Assembly: GCA_016935765.1 (NCBI GenBank) | Contig: JAFGQG010000037.1 | Coordinates: 16,350-80,349, forward strand | Source: a bacterium | GTDB lineage: Bacteria; UBP14; UBA6098; JAFGQG01 | Direction: 5' to 3' | DNA length: 64,000 nt | Part shown: one piece after another, positions 55,877 through 63,934 of the stretch | Layout of the letters: each line of letters begins with the position of its first letter | How positions within the stretch are numbered: the stretch's first letter is position 1 | Made by a program: the position numbers and the translations under genes | Notes under the pieces: generated by a model | The model's input: only the letters and a program-made list of their open reading frames with translations | Database searches by the model: none | Told to the model about the DNA's origin: nothing

Positions 55877-57106
55877 GTGTTTAAAAGCATATTTTTTGCA
55901 GTCCTGGTTATAACATACTCACTGGCATTTGCCCCTTCAATTTTTGGTTTTACTGTTTATAACGACATTTTCTATTACGATTTCGGCACGGGACCTGACC
56001 CGGAGCGCAACCAGCTTGATGTATATGTCCCGGATGGAGTTACATTTGGCACACCGGTAATGTTCTTTGTACATGGCGGCACCTGGATGTATAACGACAG
56101 ATCGGACTTCGCCCCTGTTGGAGAGGAAATGGCGGACCAGGAGGGCTTCGTTACCGTCATTCCATCCTTTCGACTGAGTGACTCGCTTCATCCGGAAGTG
56201 CACCACCCTGACCATATTACAGACGTAGCCCAGGCGTTCAAATGGACTGTGGAGTATATCGCGGAATACGGCGGCTCCCCTGATAGGATTGTGCTGTGCG
56301 GTCACTCTTCCGGGGGACACCTTGCGGCGCTGCTGGCAACTAATTTAACATACCTGGAAGGAGCTGGAGCGAGTGTCTTCGACATCAAATGCGCGGTGGT
56401 ATTCTCCATGGGAATATATGACATACCGGGTCTCTACCGCGACCTCGAACCATACTCATCCATGTTATGGCCATATACGCCATTCCCGCAGATCTTCACT
56501 GACGACACCCTGAACTGGTACGATGCCTCACCGAAGTATCACCTCCACGATTCTATGCCGCCCTCTATTTTCTTTGTCGCGCAGGAGGATATGGAGCATA
56601 TTATTGGCGGTACTTATTATGGACTGGTAACCCTGGACGGCGAGATCGACGATGTTTATAATGATTTCAACGAATACCAGCCTACGGACACCTTCTGGAT
56701 CCCTGGTGACCACGATTACAGTTTCAGTTACTTCGTGTTCGACCCGGAAAGCCGCGCGAGAACCCTTGCCATAGGTTTTATCAACAGGGTGTTTACGGGA
56801 ATTGAAGAAAATACTCTGAAACCAGCAAGTTTTGAAATATCCTGCTACCCAAATCCGTTTAATAGTGCAATTACTATTGAAATTGCCCATGCAGAGGCGT
56901 TTCTTGAAACGCCCGTACAATTACAGATTTATAATATTAACGGAAAATTGGTTCACAGTGACAGGCAGGGATACCTGTCTTTACAGGGCACTGATGCCTG
57001 TATATACAAATGGCAGCCAGGACAATCTGTACCCTCGGGCATTTACCTGGTAAAAGTGACTACCTCAAATCGTTCAGTCTCCCGCAGGATACTCTACCTG
57101 AAATGA
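55877..57106 (+). CDS. Secreted alpha/beta-hydrolase esterase with sorting domain
   Basis: A 409-residue protein from the GTG at 55877, chosen because AAGGAGG lies six bases upstream; an ATG at 55859 lies before that site. The signal peptide ends near FGF (about residue 25). The BD-FAE/HSL-like esterase fold shows the oxyanion block FFVHGGTW (about 64-70), the nucleophile GHSSGG (Ser 144) and a late PGDHDYSF (His). Residues about 310-409 are a type A sorting domain (CYPNPFNSAITIE ... RILYLK). It is predicted to hydrolyse esters, perhaps acetyl or feruloyl groups on polysaccharide, outside the cell. A palindromic segment shared with the nitrilase gene lies in the sorting domain. Confidence 0.83.
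   Translation: MFKSIFFAVLVITYSLAFAPSIFGFTVYNDIFYYDFGTGPDPERNQLDVYVPDGVTFGTPVMFFVHGGTWMYNDRSDFAPVGEEMADQEGFVTVIPSFRLSDSLHPEVHHPDHITDVAQAFKWTVEYIAEYGGSPDRIVLCGHSSGGHLAALLATNLTYLEGAGASVFDIKCAVVFSMGIYDIPGLYRDLEPYSSMLWPYTPFPQIFTDDTLNWYDASPKYHLHDSMPPSIFFVAQEDMEHIIGGTYYGLVTLDGEIDDVYNDFNEYQPTDTFWIPGDHDYSFSYFVFDPESRARTLAIGFINRVFTGIEENTLKPASFEISCYPNPFNSAITIEIAHAEAFLETPVQLQIYNINGKLVHSDRQGYLSLQGTDACIYKWQPGQSVPSGIYLVKVTTSNRSVSRRILYLK
56960..56979 (+). repeat. Second copy of the sorting-domain palindrome
   Basis: GACAGG-CAGGGATA-CCTGTC, followed by ACAGG-GCACTGAT-CCTGT-like symmetry. It matches the copy at 50031 in a stretch of about 60 bases. Confidence 0.65.
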
Positions 57107-57164
57107 TCTTCGCGGATGTGTATTTGCGATTAGAATATTGGGCTTGATTCATAACAATAATGTA

Positions 57165-57193
57165 TTGACAAATATAAAAATTTATGATGTAAT
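57165..57193 (+). promoter_or_regulatory. Sigma70-like promoter for YhhN gene
   Basis: TTGACA, 17 bases, TGTAAT, about 43 bases before the start at 57237. Confidence 0.6.
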
Positions 57194-57236
57194 ACTTTAT
57201 AGTTTAATTCGTTTACAAATTACATAAACCATAAAA

Positions 57237-57890
57237 ATGGAAATTCTGCGAGCATACTACTCCCCTATCCTTTTCGCTGTCGTTTTCCTTCTCCATATTC
57301 TTGCTATTGAGATAAAAAGCAAAGTCCTGCAGCCTGTCACGAAAATTTGTCTCATGCCTTTATTGATCCTTCTGTATTTCAATTTATCCTACTCCATAGA
57401 CTTCAGGATAGTTACCGGATTGTTCTTCGCGTTCTGGGGAGACGCATTCCTGATATTCCAGAAAAGAAGGGCATTTTTCATTGGCGGGATACTTGCCTTC
57501 ACCCTGACACATGTGTTTTATATTTTAGCTTTTACCGGAACTCCAAAATTCCTGACACAGGTACCTGTACATTATTGGCTGATCGCTATTCCTTATATTA
57601 TATATGGCATAGTGGTTTTAAAACTCCTTTTGCCTCGCGCGGGGAAACTAAAGGTTCCGGTATTTATTTACACAGTCATAATCCTGGTCATGGATCTTTC
57701 GTCCTGGCTACGCGCGATAAATCATAGCGGTTATAGTTTCTGGTGCCCTGTTATCGGAGGGTTGCTTTTCGTCCTTTCCGACACCATTCTGGCTCTCAAC
57801 AAGTTCAATAAGCAGGTAAAGAAGGCAACTTTATATATCGCGCTGACATACGTAACAGCCCAGTTCCTGATAGTATTGGGATTCACCTAA
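57237..57890 (+). CDS. YhhN/TMEM86-family membrane protein (lysoplasmalogenase-like)
   Basis: A 217-residue protein with about eight transmembrane helices. Conserved family features are TKICLMPLLIL, the GLFFAFWGDAFLIF block, FFIGGILAFTLTHVFYIL, the Pro-Tyr-rich IPYIIYG, FIYTVIIL and a C-terminal GGLLFVLSDTILALNKF. The paired WGD and SD acids are the proposed active site. YhhN proteins hydrolyse the vinyl-ether bond of lysoplasmalogens. No Shine-Dalgarno is visible before the ATG. Confidence 0.82.
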   Translation: MEILRAYYSPILFAVVFLLHILAIEIKSKVLQPVTKICLMPLLILLYFNLSYSIDFRIVTGLFFAFWGDAFLIFQKRRAFFIGGILAFTLTHVFYILAFTGTPKFLTQVPVHYWLIAIPYIIYGIVVLKLLLPRAGKLKVPVFIYTVIILVMDLSSWLRAINHSGYSFWCPVIGGLLFVLSDTILALNKFNKQVKKATLYIALTYVTAQFLIVLGFT

Positions 57891-57927
57891 AATAAGATCC
57901 TATTAAGCTGACAGCAGCATTTTTTAA

Positions 57928-57955
57928 TTGACAAATTTGAAATTTATGTTATAAA
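57928..57955 (+). promoter_or_regulatory. Sigma70-like promoter
   Basis: TTGACA, 16 bases, TATAAA, about 55 bases before the gene at 58011. Confidence 0.6.
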
Positions 57956-58010
57956 TATTATGAAAAACAATAGCTTTTTTGGGTAAAACTAAAATCAGCG
58001 CTAAGGAGAC

Positions 58011-58859
58011 ATGATGAAAAAAGTATTAATACTTACAAGCGTCATTTTACTGCTAACTTGTACATTAGCATTCGCGGATGAAGACGACAAGGAATTCGGG
58101 CTGGATATCTCGGTTTCCGGAGGATACGACGCACCGCTCAACCTGAACAACAAACCCGTAGAATTTGACATCGATGAGCAGTACGACCCTGTAGCACCTT
58201 CTATTTTTATACGTATTGGATTGGGTGTCTATGGTCAAGGGTTGGATATGATGGACATAGGGAAAAAAGCCGAGAACAAGAGCAGATTCAAATTCATGGT
58301 GAATAGAACCTTCGCTTTCGAATATTCACGTCACTCTTTTGAGGGCAAACACGCCGATCTAACGCTCGATTGTTTCGGTTTGTCAGACAGGGTATCCGTT
58401 CATCCCTTTAAATATCTATCCATAATGTCAGGGGAGGGAAACGGGCTCTACGTGCTTTCATCCGATCCCGAACTCGATACCACGTTCACGTTCGCGGATT
58501 ACACACAGGATATCGGCGCAAGAGTGGGCAAAGTCCATTTTACGGACAACATGTTCCTGGGGCTCGGAACATCCTTTGGCAAAACCCCCTTTCTCGAACT
58601 GTCATTGGATATAAGAATGGACACTTTTTACCCCCGCTACGTCTTCTGGAAAGAGGCTATCCGCGGCGGAACTTACAAGGCTATTATGACCATCTTCAAC
58701 GTTACAGCGGAGCACACAGGCGTGTGGGCGCTTGAACCTGCAGGAAGGATGGTCGCAATGCTGCTCGAAACCTTCAACCTGAACTTCTACCCCGAATCAA
58801 TAGGGGAAACCCACCAGCATTTCTTCACCCCATCTCTAACATTAACAGTGCATTTTTAA
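58011..58859 (+). CDS. Secreted protein, possibly outer-membrane beta-barrel
   Basis: A 282-residue protein with a signal peptide (MMKKVLILTSVILLLTCTLAFA, cleavage before DEDD). A second ATG at 58014 gives a better distance to AGGAG. The mature part has strand-like alternation (FGLDISVSGGYDAPL, PSIFIRIGLGVYG, NMFLGLGTSFG) and ends LTLTVHF with a terminal Phe, which fits an outer-membrane barrel, although long soluble-looking loops are present. No family recognised. Confidence 0.65.
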   Translation: MMKKVLILTSVILLLTCTLAFADEDDKEFGLDISVSGGYDAPLNLNNKPVEFDIDEQYDPVAPSIFIRIGLGVYGQGLDMMDIGKKAENKSRFKFMVNRTFAFEYSRHSFEGKHADLTLDCFGLSDRVSVHPFKYLSIMSGEGNGLYVLSSDPELDTTFTFADYTQDIGARVGKVHFTDNMFLGLGTSFGKTPFLELSLDIRMDTFYPRYVFWKEAIRGGTYKAIMTIFNVTAEHTGVWALEPAGRMVAMLLETFNLNFYPESIGETHQHFFTPSLTLTVHF

Positions 58860-59303
58860 TGAAATGGATGAATGGATCACTGGATGTTTGGATGAACGGG
58901 AAAAAAGCTAAACACAGAGACACCCCGATTAAATAGCTTCGCGTTTAACGGGGCAGCCAGAGACATAGAGAAAAAAGAAATCGATATTTAAATAAAAGAA
59001 TTAGGAAAACTCTCCGTCACATGGTGGTAGGGAAAGCATTAATGCTATCTTAATTAGGGAAAGAAAAGGAAAAATAATGATTAGCTTATTGAACACGAAA
59101 CTAACTTCTTAAAAATTCGTGCATTCGTGGCTGGTTTAATAGACAGAATCAACAGCATTTAGCGAAAATACAGCTGATCCAACCTAATGAAAATCAATTA
59201 TCCTTGACATTTGCTACTATCTATAGTATTTTTATATTATCCGTCAGAAAATATAAAAATAATACCCAGGGTGGAAGATTTTTGCAAAAAGGGAGTAATG
59301 AGT
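58860..59303. other. Repeat-containing intergenic region
   Basis: No gene is seen. It holds short GGATGAAYGG direct repeats just after 58864, an ACAGAGACA-like repeat near 58915-58975, a copy of ATTCGTGCATTCGTGGC (59115-59131), and a promoter at 59204-59232. Confidence 0.5.
59204..59232 (+). promoter_or_regulatory. Sigma70-like promoter
   Basis: TTGACA, 17 bases, TATTTT, about 70 bases before the gene at 59304. Confidence 0.5.
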
Positions 59304-60146
59304 ATGGAAACTTGTAAAAAGCTTTTAGTCTATATTTCATTAGCAGTTTTTGTTTTAGTTTTAAGCTCCACTATAATCCATTCTTCAAGCGACTACACAT
59401 ACTTCGACAACTACTCAACCGATGCGGTGGAGTGGGACAGCTACCTTCATTCCAACATCGTGGATGAGCTCCCGATGACCTTCCTTTACGGTTTGCTGCT
59501 CTGGGAGTTCGCGGGATCCAACCGTATGCTGGGTTTCTATTCCGGCTGGGAACCCGATGCCGATGCTTACCTCTGCTACAGGTTCCCTATCACCGGTTCG
59601 ATGGGCGAGATAACCGGCGGTAACGTCGAGTTCGATATAAGCTCGACAAGCAAGTTGGCGCATATCGGGCTGGAAGTGTCATATAATGGGACTACCTGGG
59701 ATTACCTTGGAATGGCTACCAGCAACGGACACTACAATTACCCGCTCTCTCCGCCTGCAGGCTGCGAAAGGATCTGGTGGAAATTCGAAGGCACCGGCTC
59801 GGGATTGGATAATCTATCGGTCTCGCTCGATATGGGAGTTTCGATAGAAGAGGAGAGTGTAACTGCAAGTATTCCAGATGAAGCATCGCAATTGCTGAAC
59901 CCCTATCCCAATCCATTCTATTATACAACCAGTTTCGTTATTGCGCATCCGAATGAGTCGGATGTTGAGTTATCGGTTTTTGATATATCCGGTCACAAAA
60001 TTGAGACTATTCATGAGGGATATATGCCCGTTGGATATTTCGACCTAACATGGGCTCCACAAAGGGGATTACCCGCTGGAGTTTACTTCGTCAAGTTGAG
60101 ATGTCGAGGGATAGAGAGAATACGAAAAATACTATATTTAAAGTAA
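59304..60146 (+). CDS. Secreted sorting-domain protein, unknown function
   Basis: A 280-residue protein from the ATG at 59304, which has GGGAG eight bases upstream; ATG 59298 is too close to that site. The signal peptide is LLVYISLAVFVLVLSSTIIHS. Residues about 30-185 form a jelly-roll-like domain (YTYFDNYSTDAVEWD, GLEVSYNGTTWDYLGMA). The C-terminus is a sorting domain with the variant motif PYPNPFYYTTSFVI and LSVFDISGHKIETI, ending RKILYLK. It is probably exported by the same route as the other sorting-domain proteins. Function unknown. Confidence 0.75.
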   Translation: METCKKLLVYISLAVFVLVLSSTIIHSSSDYTYFDNYSTDAVEWDSYLHSNIVDELPMTFLYGLLLWEFAGSNRMLGFYSGWEPDADAYLCYRFPITGSMGEITGGNVEFDISSTSKLAHIGLEVSYNGTTWDYLGMATSNGHYNYPLSPPAGCERIWWKFEGTGSGLDNLSVSLDMGVSIEEESVTASIPDEASQLLNPYPNPFYYTTSFVIAHPNESDVELSVFDISGHKIETIHEGYMPVGYFDLTWAPQRGLPAGVYFVKLRCRGIERIRKILYLK

Positions 60147-60190
60147 TATAAGTTCTGGCAGTAAAATTAATTTAAACAAGGGGAATTTAG

Positions 60191-60799
60191 ATGAACGATT
60201 TGAATAAGGTTCAGCCGATGAACTCGGAAGGTACAAGGAAGAAAAATGGCATGGCGACAGCGAGTCTGGTATTGGGAATCATCGCCATCCCGACCGGGCT
60301 GTTCTTCATCGGGCAGGTACTCGGTATTCTTGCGATCATCTTCGGAATCGTGGCGATCATCAACTACAAGAAAGACCGGGCTATTGGCGGACAGGGGAAA
60401 GCAATCGCGGGGATAGCGACAGGTTCGATAGGTATCTGCATGATAATAGTAACATTATTAGCAGCGCTCGCCATTCCCCGTTTTGTCAGCGCATCCCGGA
60501 AGGCAAGAGTCACCCTGGCGAAGGAAACGCTTAAAGAAATCTATACCGCTCAGCAGGATTTCTACGAAATGCACGGTTATTACACTCCCCCAGCCGAGGA
60601 TATCTTCGGTGAAGGTTCACCACCGGAAGGATTGATTTTAGAATATCCTCTGGGTAGCAAGCAGCGCTTCAAGTACGACATACTTGAAGGAGGAGTTGCA
60701 CGCGCCCGGCCGGATCTGGAAGTCGACCCTAAGCTGAAGGATATCTCACCAATCATTATCGACGAGAGTGGGCGGATCCTGGGAGGCTTGGAAGACTAG
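60191..60799 (+). CDS. DUF4190 domain fused to a pilin-like domain
   Basis: A 202-residue membrane protein. Residues about 20-85 are a DUF4190 domain with two helices (TASLVLGIIAIPTGLFFIG, LGILAIIFGIVAIINY and GKAIAGIATGSIGICMIIV). The second part reads ALAIPRFVSASRKARVTLAKETL, IYTAQQDFYEMHGYYTPP, the pattern of the pseudopilin helix and following region, but without a prepilin-peptidase site. AAGGGGA precedes the ATG. It may be a membrane-anchored relative of pseudopilins not assembled into a filament. Confidence 0.7.
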   Translation: MNDLNKVQPMNSEGTRKKNGMATASLVLGIIAIPTGLFFIGQVLGILAIIFGIVAIINYKKDRAIGGQGKAIAGIATGSIGICMIIVTLLAALAIPRFVSASRKARVTLAKETLKEIYTAQQDFYEMHGYYTPPAEDIFGEGSPPEGLILEYPLGSKQRFKYDILEGGVARARPDLEVDPKLKDISPIIIDESGRILGGLED

Positions 60800-60971
60800 A
60801 ATCATAAACCAAAACCATCTGAATAATCAACACTGGTATTGATCCCCACAGCGCGAATTTCCTATTTTCCCGATTTCCGAATCTCTCAATTTCCATTTTC
60901 TCTTTATTACCATTGGTTTTAAATGCCGCATCGCCTGATTTACTTGTCTAATCGCCTGCTAAATTAAGTCG

Positions 60972-61352
60972 ATGCACTCCGAAATTTATTATTTTCATAA
61001 TTTCCAGTTGCTCGATGGGGAGGGCAATATACGCGGAAGGTTTTTCATGGAGGAGGGCAAATCCCGCCTGGACCTTCTTCATACTGACGGGGATCGCGCG
61101 CTAAGCTTGTCCGCTGTTCCAGGTGGAGGCATGATAAACATATTCGACAGCGAGAAAGTCAGCGCGGTCAATTTAGCCGCAGTCGGCACCTCGAAGCTGT
61201 TCAGTATCCTTAACTCTGACGGTTCCCCCGCTGTTATGTTGTCAGTGTCCTCCGACGGACACCCGGGTTTGATACTCTATGGAGAACGCGAGAGACCAAG
61301 TATAGTAATCTATGATGATCTCGGTTTTAAGGTCTGGGAAAAACCCGATTGA
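60972..61352 (+). CDS. Small beta-repeat protein
   Basis: A 126-residue soluble protein of regular short strand repeats of the kind FQLLDGEGNIRGRFFMEEG, LLHTDGDRALSLS, FSILNSDGSPAVML, LILYGERERPSIVIYDD. This is a widespread pattern of roughly 20-residue beta repeats with a DGxxR turn, probably a beta-helix or roll. No signal peptide. No ribosome site is visible before the ATG, so expression is uncertain. Function unknown. Confidence 0.55.
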   Translation: MHSEIYYFHNFQLLDGEGNIRGRFFMEEGKSRLDLLHTDGDRALSLSAVPGGGMINIFDSEKVSAVNLAAVGTSKLFSILNSDGSPAVMLSVSSDGHPGLILYGERERPSIVIYDDLGFKVWEKPD

Positions 61353-61861
61353 ATTATAATTTTTTATTCTCGCCAGACACACGCAATAAGCCGCTTATCT
61401 TCCGTAACGTATAGAGAATAAAGGTCTTACAGGGTTAATGTTCCACATTTTTTCACTCCATTTTTTTTATTCGCTGCACTTGACAACCCTGAATTTTTAT
61501 CCTATTATCTTATTAAGTAAGGAATGAGGATAGTGAGTGTTAGCTATGTATTTAACCGCATATTAGTAATTAAAGCTGGTTTTCGGCGTTAGTATTATTA
61601 TCGCGGTCTATCCTTAATCAAAAGAAGAGTTAAGTTTAATAAAGAAAGGTGGTGCTTCAGAGAGTAACCCGAAGGATTTTGGAGAGGGAATTCGGGAGAT
61701 GGAAACTATCAAAACGGATTTCCTAATTTCCATTTTCGTAATTTCTATTTTCTCAATTTCCTGATTTCTATTTTCCCAATTTCTACCTCTCTTCGGGAAT
61801 AAACTTATCTTTATTCTTAATCCAGAGAAAGTTTTTAGGTGTTTTAAAAAGAGGTGTTAAG
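61353..61861. other. Non-coding stretch with consensus promoter
   Basis: It has a good promoter (61480-61508) about 350 bases before the next small gene, CCCGAA/TTCGGG pairing within 61659-61696, T-rich AATTTCC-type repeats (61719-61790), and a GAATAAA-N6-TTTATTC hairpin (about 61798-61817). It may encode a small RNA or be a long leader. Confidence 0.5.
61480..61508 (+). promoter_or_regulatory. Sigma70-like promoter
   Basis: TTGACA, 17 bases, TATTAT. The nearest gene on this strand starts 354 bases later. Confidence 0.65.
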
Positions 61862-62053
61862 ATGTTAGTTTTTGTCAATGACAGTAAGAGATATGTTATT
61901 GACTGCCCTAACTGCAAGGGGACTGGCGAGATTCACGACCCGTTCTACTCGAGCTTACTGACAGGATTACCACCGTGGAACAAGCAAAATCTGAAACCCT
62001 TTAAGTGCTCGCGGTGCAAGGGCACCGGCAAATTGTACGGTTTGATACTGTAG
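61862..62053 (+). CDS. DnaJ-type zinc-finger small protein
   Basis: A 63-residue protein with two CxxCxGxG motifs (CPNCKGTGEI and CSRCKGTGKL) separated by about 30 residues, which together can bind one zinc as in the DnaJ cysteine-rich domain. No J domain is present. AGAGGTG lies before the ATG. Probably cytoplasmic; role unknown, perhaps protein folding or RNA binding. Confidence 0.7.
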   Translation: MLVFVNDSKRYVIDCPNCKGTGEIHDPFYSSLLTGLPPWNKQNLKPFKCSRCKGTGKLYGLIL

Positions 62054-62129
62054 CGCTTAAGATTGTCCCAACTATGATTGGAAATGGGTGAAGTTTTAAT
62101 TTTTGTTTTTCGAATGAAGGATCTGTTTT

Positions 62130-62387
62130 ATGGAGACCAAGACGAAGTGGTTTATTTATAGAATTTTAGTTATAGTCTTCGGTTCCGCTATCGGGCTCAC
62201 CGGGCTGATACTGGGCTATCACCTCGTGAAGAGCGGCGCGATGGGGGAATTCAACCTGACCTGGGACATCGAGGGCTGGAAAGGGTTCATTACTTCCGTG
62301 ACGCCCGGGATCTTCTTCGCGTTCATGGGGTGCGTCGTGACGATAGTCGCGTTCCTGATCCAGACTAAGAAATGGGGCGGAGACTGA
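62130..62387 (+). CDS. Two-helix small membrane protein
   Basis: An 85-residue protein with transmembrane segments at about residues 8-30 (YRILVIVFGSAIGLTGLILG) and 55-78 (PGIFFAFMGCVVTIVAFLIQ). AAGGA precedes the ATG. No family recognised. Confidence 0.6.
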   Translation: METKTKWFIYRILVIVFGSAIGLTGLILGYHLVKSGAMGEFNLTWDIEGWKGFITSVTPGIFFAFMGCVVTIVAFLIQTKKWGGD

Positions 62388-62519
62388 GATGAATGATTAT
62401 TGATTAATGAATATTGCCCTGCCACACCGCACAGGGGGGAGGAAAATGACTAATGACAAATGACTAATGCCCTGCCCTATCCCCCACCATTTTTACGTTC
62501 TTCGCCATGCAAATATTCC

Positions 62520-62583
62520 GTACCGATGGCACTATAGGGTAGTTCGTTTATTTATTCTATAAATATCACATCACTACGTGACT
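62520..62583. repeat. Palindromic repeat copy A
   Basis: GTACCGATGGCAC ... ATTCTATAAATAT ... CACTACGTGACT. The same order of blocks recurs at 63194-63256. Confidence 0.6.
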
Positions 62584-62661
62584 CAGGATGCCAGCTTCAA
62601 TTCCCGCGCGCATCACCCCTAGCGCAATCATGTTGAGTGTTATGATTTGATTGAAACAGCT

Positions 62662-62726
62662 GCCACGAATTACACGAATTTACACGAATAAGAAAACAAC
62701 ATAGTATTTATTCGTGCATTCGTGGC
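62662..62726. repeat. Long inverted repeat, CACGAAT family
   Basis: GCCACGAATTACACGAAT pairs with ATTCGTGCATTCGTGGC, 17-18-base arms, loop about 30. One arm recurs alone at 59115-59131. Confidence 0.72.
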
Positions 62727-62859
62727 ACCCTTAGTGTTTCCTCTTTCATCTATATTAATCGTTAGTAAGTAATCATTTATCCACTTGATTAAATAATGTT
62801 ATTGACGGTGGCATATTTCATTATATTTTATTAATATAAGTTATATAATGGAGATCATG

Positions 62860-63096
62860 ATGAGTACTAAGGTCGATGACAAGAAGCTGAATGATGTTTT
62901 AAAGAAAGCAATCAGTGAAGCGATACATTCCGAATTTGAAAAGGAGATCAAGCCAAGACTGCGTGAGTTGGATAAAGCGCTTGAAATCCTCGAAGATTAT
63001 TTGCTTGCTAATATCGCCACAGAAAGATTACGGGAAATTAACGAGGGGAGTGCAACCCTGACCCTCAAAGATATCGAAAAGAAATATGACTTATGA
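62860..63096 (+). CDS. Small antitoxin-like protein, orphan
   Basis: A 78-residue protein from the ATG at 62860 (GGAG six bases upstream; ATG codons at 62848 and 62857 are also in frame). It is highly charged and helical (KLNDVLKKAISEAIHSEFEKEI, RELDKALEILEDYLL) and ends TLTLKDIEKKYDL, a tail often seen in RelB- or Phd-like antitoxins. No toxin gene follows; the next 800 bases are non-coding. The antitoxin assignment is tentative. Confidence 0.55.
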   Translation: MSTKVDDKKLNDVLKKAISEAIHSEFEKEIKPRLRELDKALEILEDYLLANIATERLREINEGSATLTLKDIEKKYDL

Positions 63097-63193
63097 ACTA
63101 AGATTCCATTTGCCATTTCCTTTCTTAACCACTGATTACACAAGATTCTCACGAGATTGTTTTTATCCGTGTGCGGCCTCTTTTTAATATTAC

Positions 63194-63256
63194 GTACCTA
63201 CGGTACTGTTTTTGGATTGTTAGTTTCATTCTATAAATATTCCGCCACTACGTGGC
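63194..63256. repeat. Palindromic repeat copy B
   Basis: GTACCTACGGTAC ... ATTCTATAAATAT ... CACTACGTGGC, the same arrangement as copy A at 62520-62583. Confidence 0.6.
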
Positions 63257-63588
63257 TGTTGTTATTTTCCCCCCTTTTTCCGTCCCGGATTCCCGGGTCA
63301 CCGGATACCCGGATCACCAGAAAGTCCCCCCATTCCACCATTCCAAATTCCTTTTCTCCCTTGCCAATTTCCCCAAAATCTACCGATCCATTACTTAAAT
63401 ATGTTATTTTTAACATAAATAAGGAATATAATTTGTCATTTTAAGATAAGTGGTTTCCCGGTTTTTGTTTTTCCTTAACCATCCTGCAAATCCAGTAAAT
63501 CCTGTCTCAACTATTAAACAGCGCAGTTTTTCCTAAGACATCATCTTAAATTAACGTTTATCGGAGTATATCAGCGATTTCTAACATT

Positions 63589-63617
63589 CTTGACAAGTGA
63601 TATTTTTCATGTTATAA
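63589..63617 (+). promoter_or_regulatory. Perfect consensus sigma70 promoter
   Basis: TTGACA, 17 bases, TATAAT. Confidence 0.75.
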
Positions 63618-63728
63618 TAACTTAAACCAGTTTGTTAGAAAACGCACATATTTCCTTGCTTTACAATCTGTTCTAAAAAACATGCCAATTTTTTTTGCCT
63701 TTTAAACATTTTTTTTCGGGGGGTTTGC

Positions 63729-63757
63729 TTGACAAGTCAAATTCTATCTCCTACAAT
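63729..63757 (+). promoter_or_regulatory. Near-consensus sigma70 promoter
   Basis: TTGACA, 17 bases, TACAAT, placed 140 bases after the preceding promoter and about 178 bases before the last gene. Confidence 0.7.
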
Positions 63758-63763
63758 TTTATC

Positions 63764-63934
63764 AAGATAACATAAGGGTCCGCCTGAGGAGAGTAAGGGT
63801 TTTATATGCGGAATTCTCGACCGGGGTTGGTGTGAACTTTTTGACCTGTCTTCTAATTGAACCTAGTTTTCAACTTGCAATTCCCACCTGAAAGTGGTTC
63901 GCTAATCTTTTAGGTAGATGAAAAGGATGTGCAG
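63764..63934 (+). ncRNA. Candidate structured leader or small RNA
   Basis: A 170-base stretch begins about seven bases after a strong -10 box and ends at a start codon. It has moderate GC compared with its surroundings, small hairpins near its 3' end, and a possible CCTGAGG/TTTTAGG closing helix with G-U pairs. I cannot match it to a known RNA family. It may simply be a 5' untranslated region. Confidence 0.3.

Larger units (their letters stand above)
62388..62859. other. Repeat-rich intergenic region
   Basis: It contains ATGACTAATGACAAATGACTAATG-type short repeats (62446-62470), a palindromic repeat copy at 62520-62583 and a long inverted repeat at 62662-62726. No gene is visible. Confidence 0.55.
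63097..63934. other. Long non-coding region with tandem promoters
   Basis: Apart from repeat copy B (63194-63256) and T/C-rich repeats (63260-63390), it holds two near-consensus promoters at 63589 and 63729. Between 63764 and 63930 there are short hairpins (CCAC-CTGAAA-GTGG, CTAA-TCTT-TTAG). An ORF at 63157-63444 is a repeat artefact. Confidence 0.55.

Noticed and set aside
63157..63444. 95-codon frame in the final intergenic region
   Set aside because: It runs through palindromic and T/C-rich repeats, and the Pro/Ser-rich product reflects those repeats.
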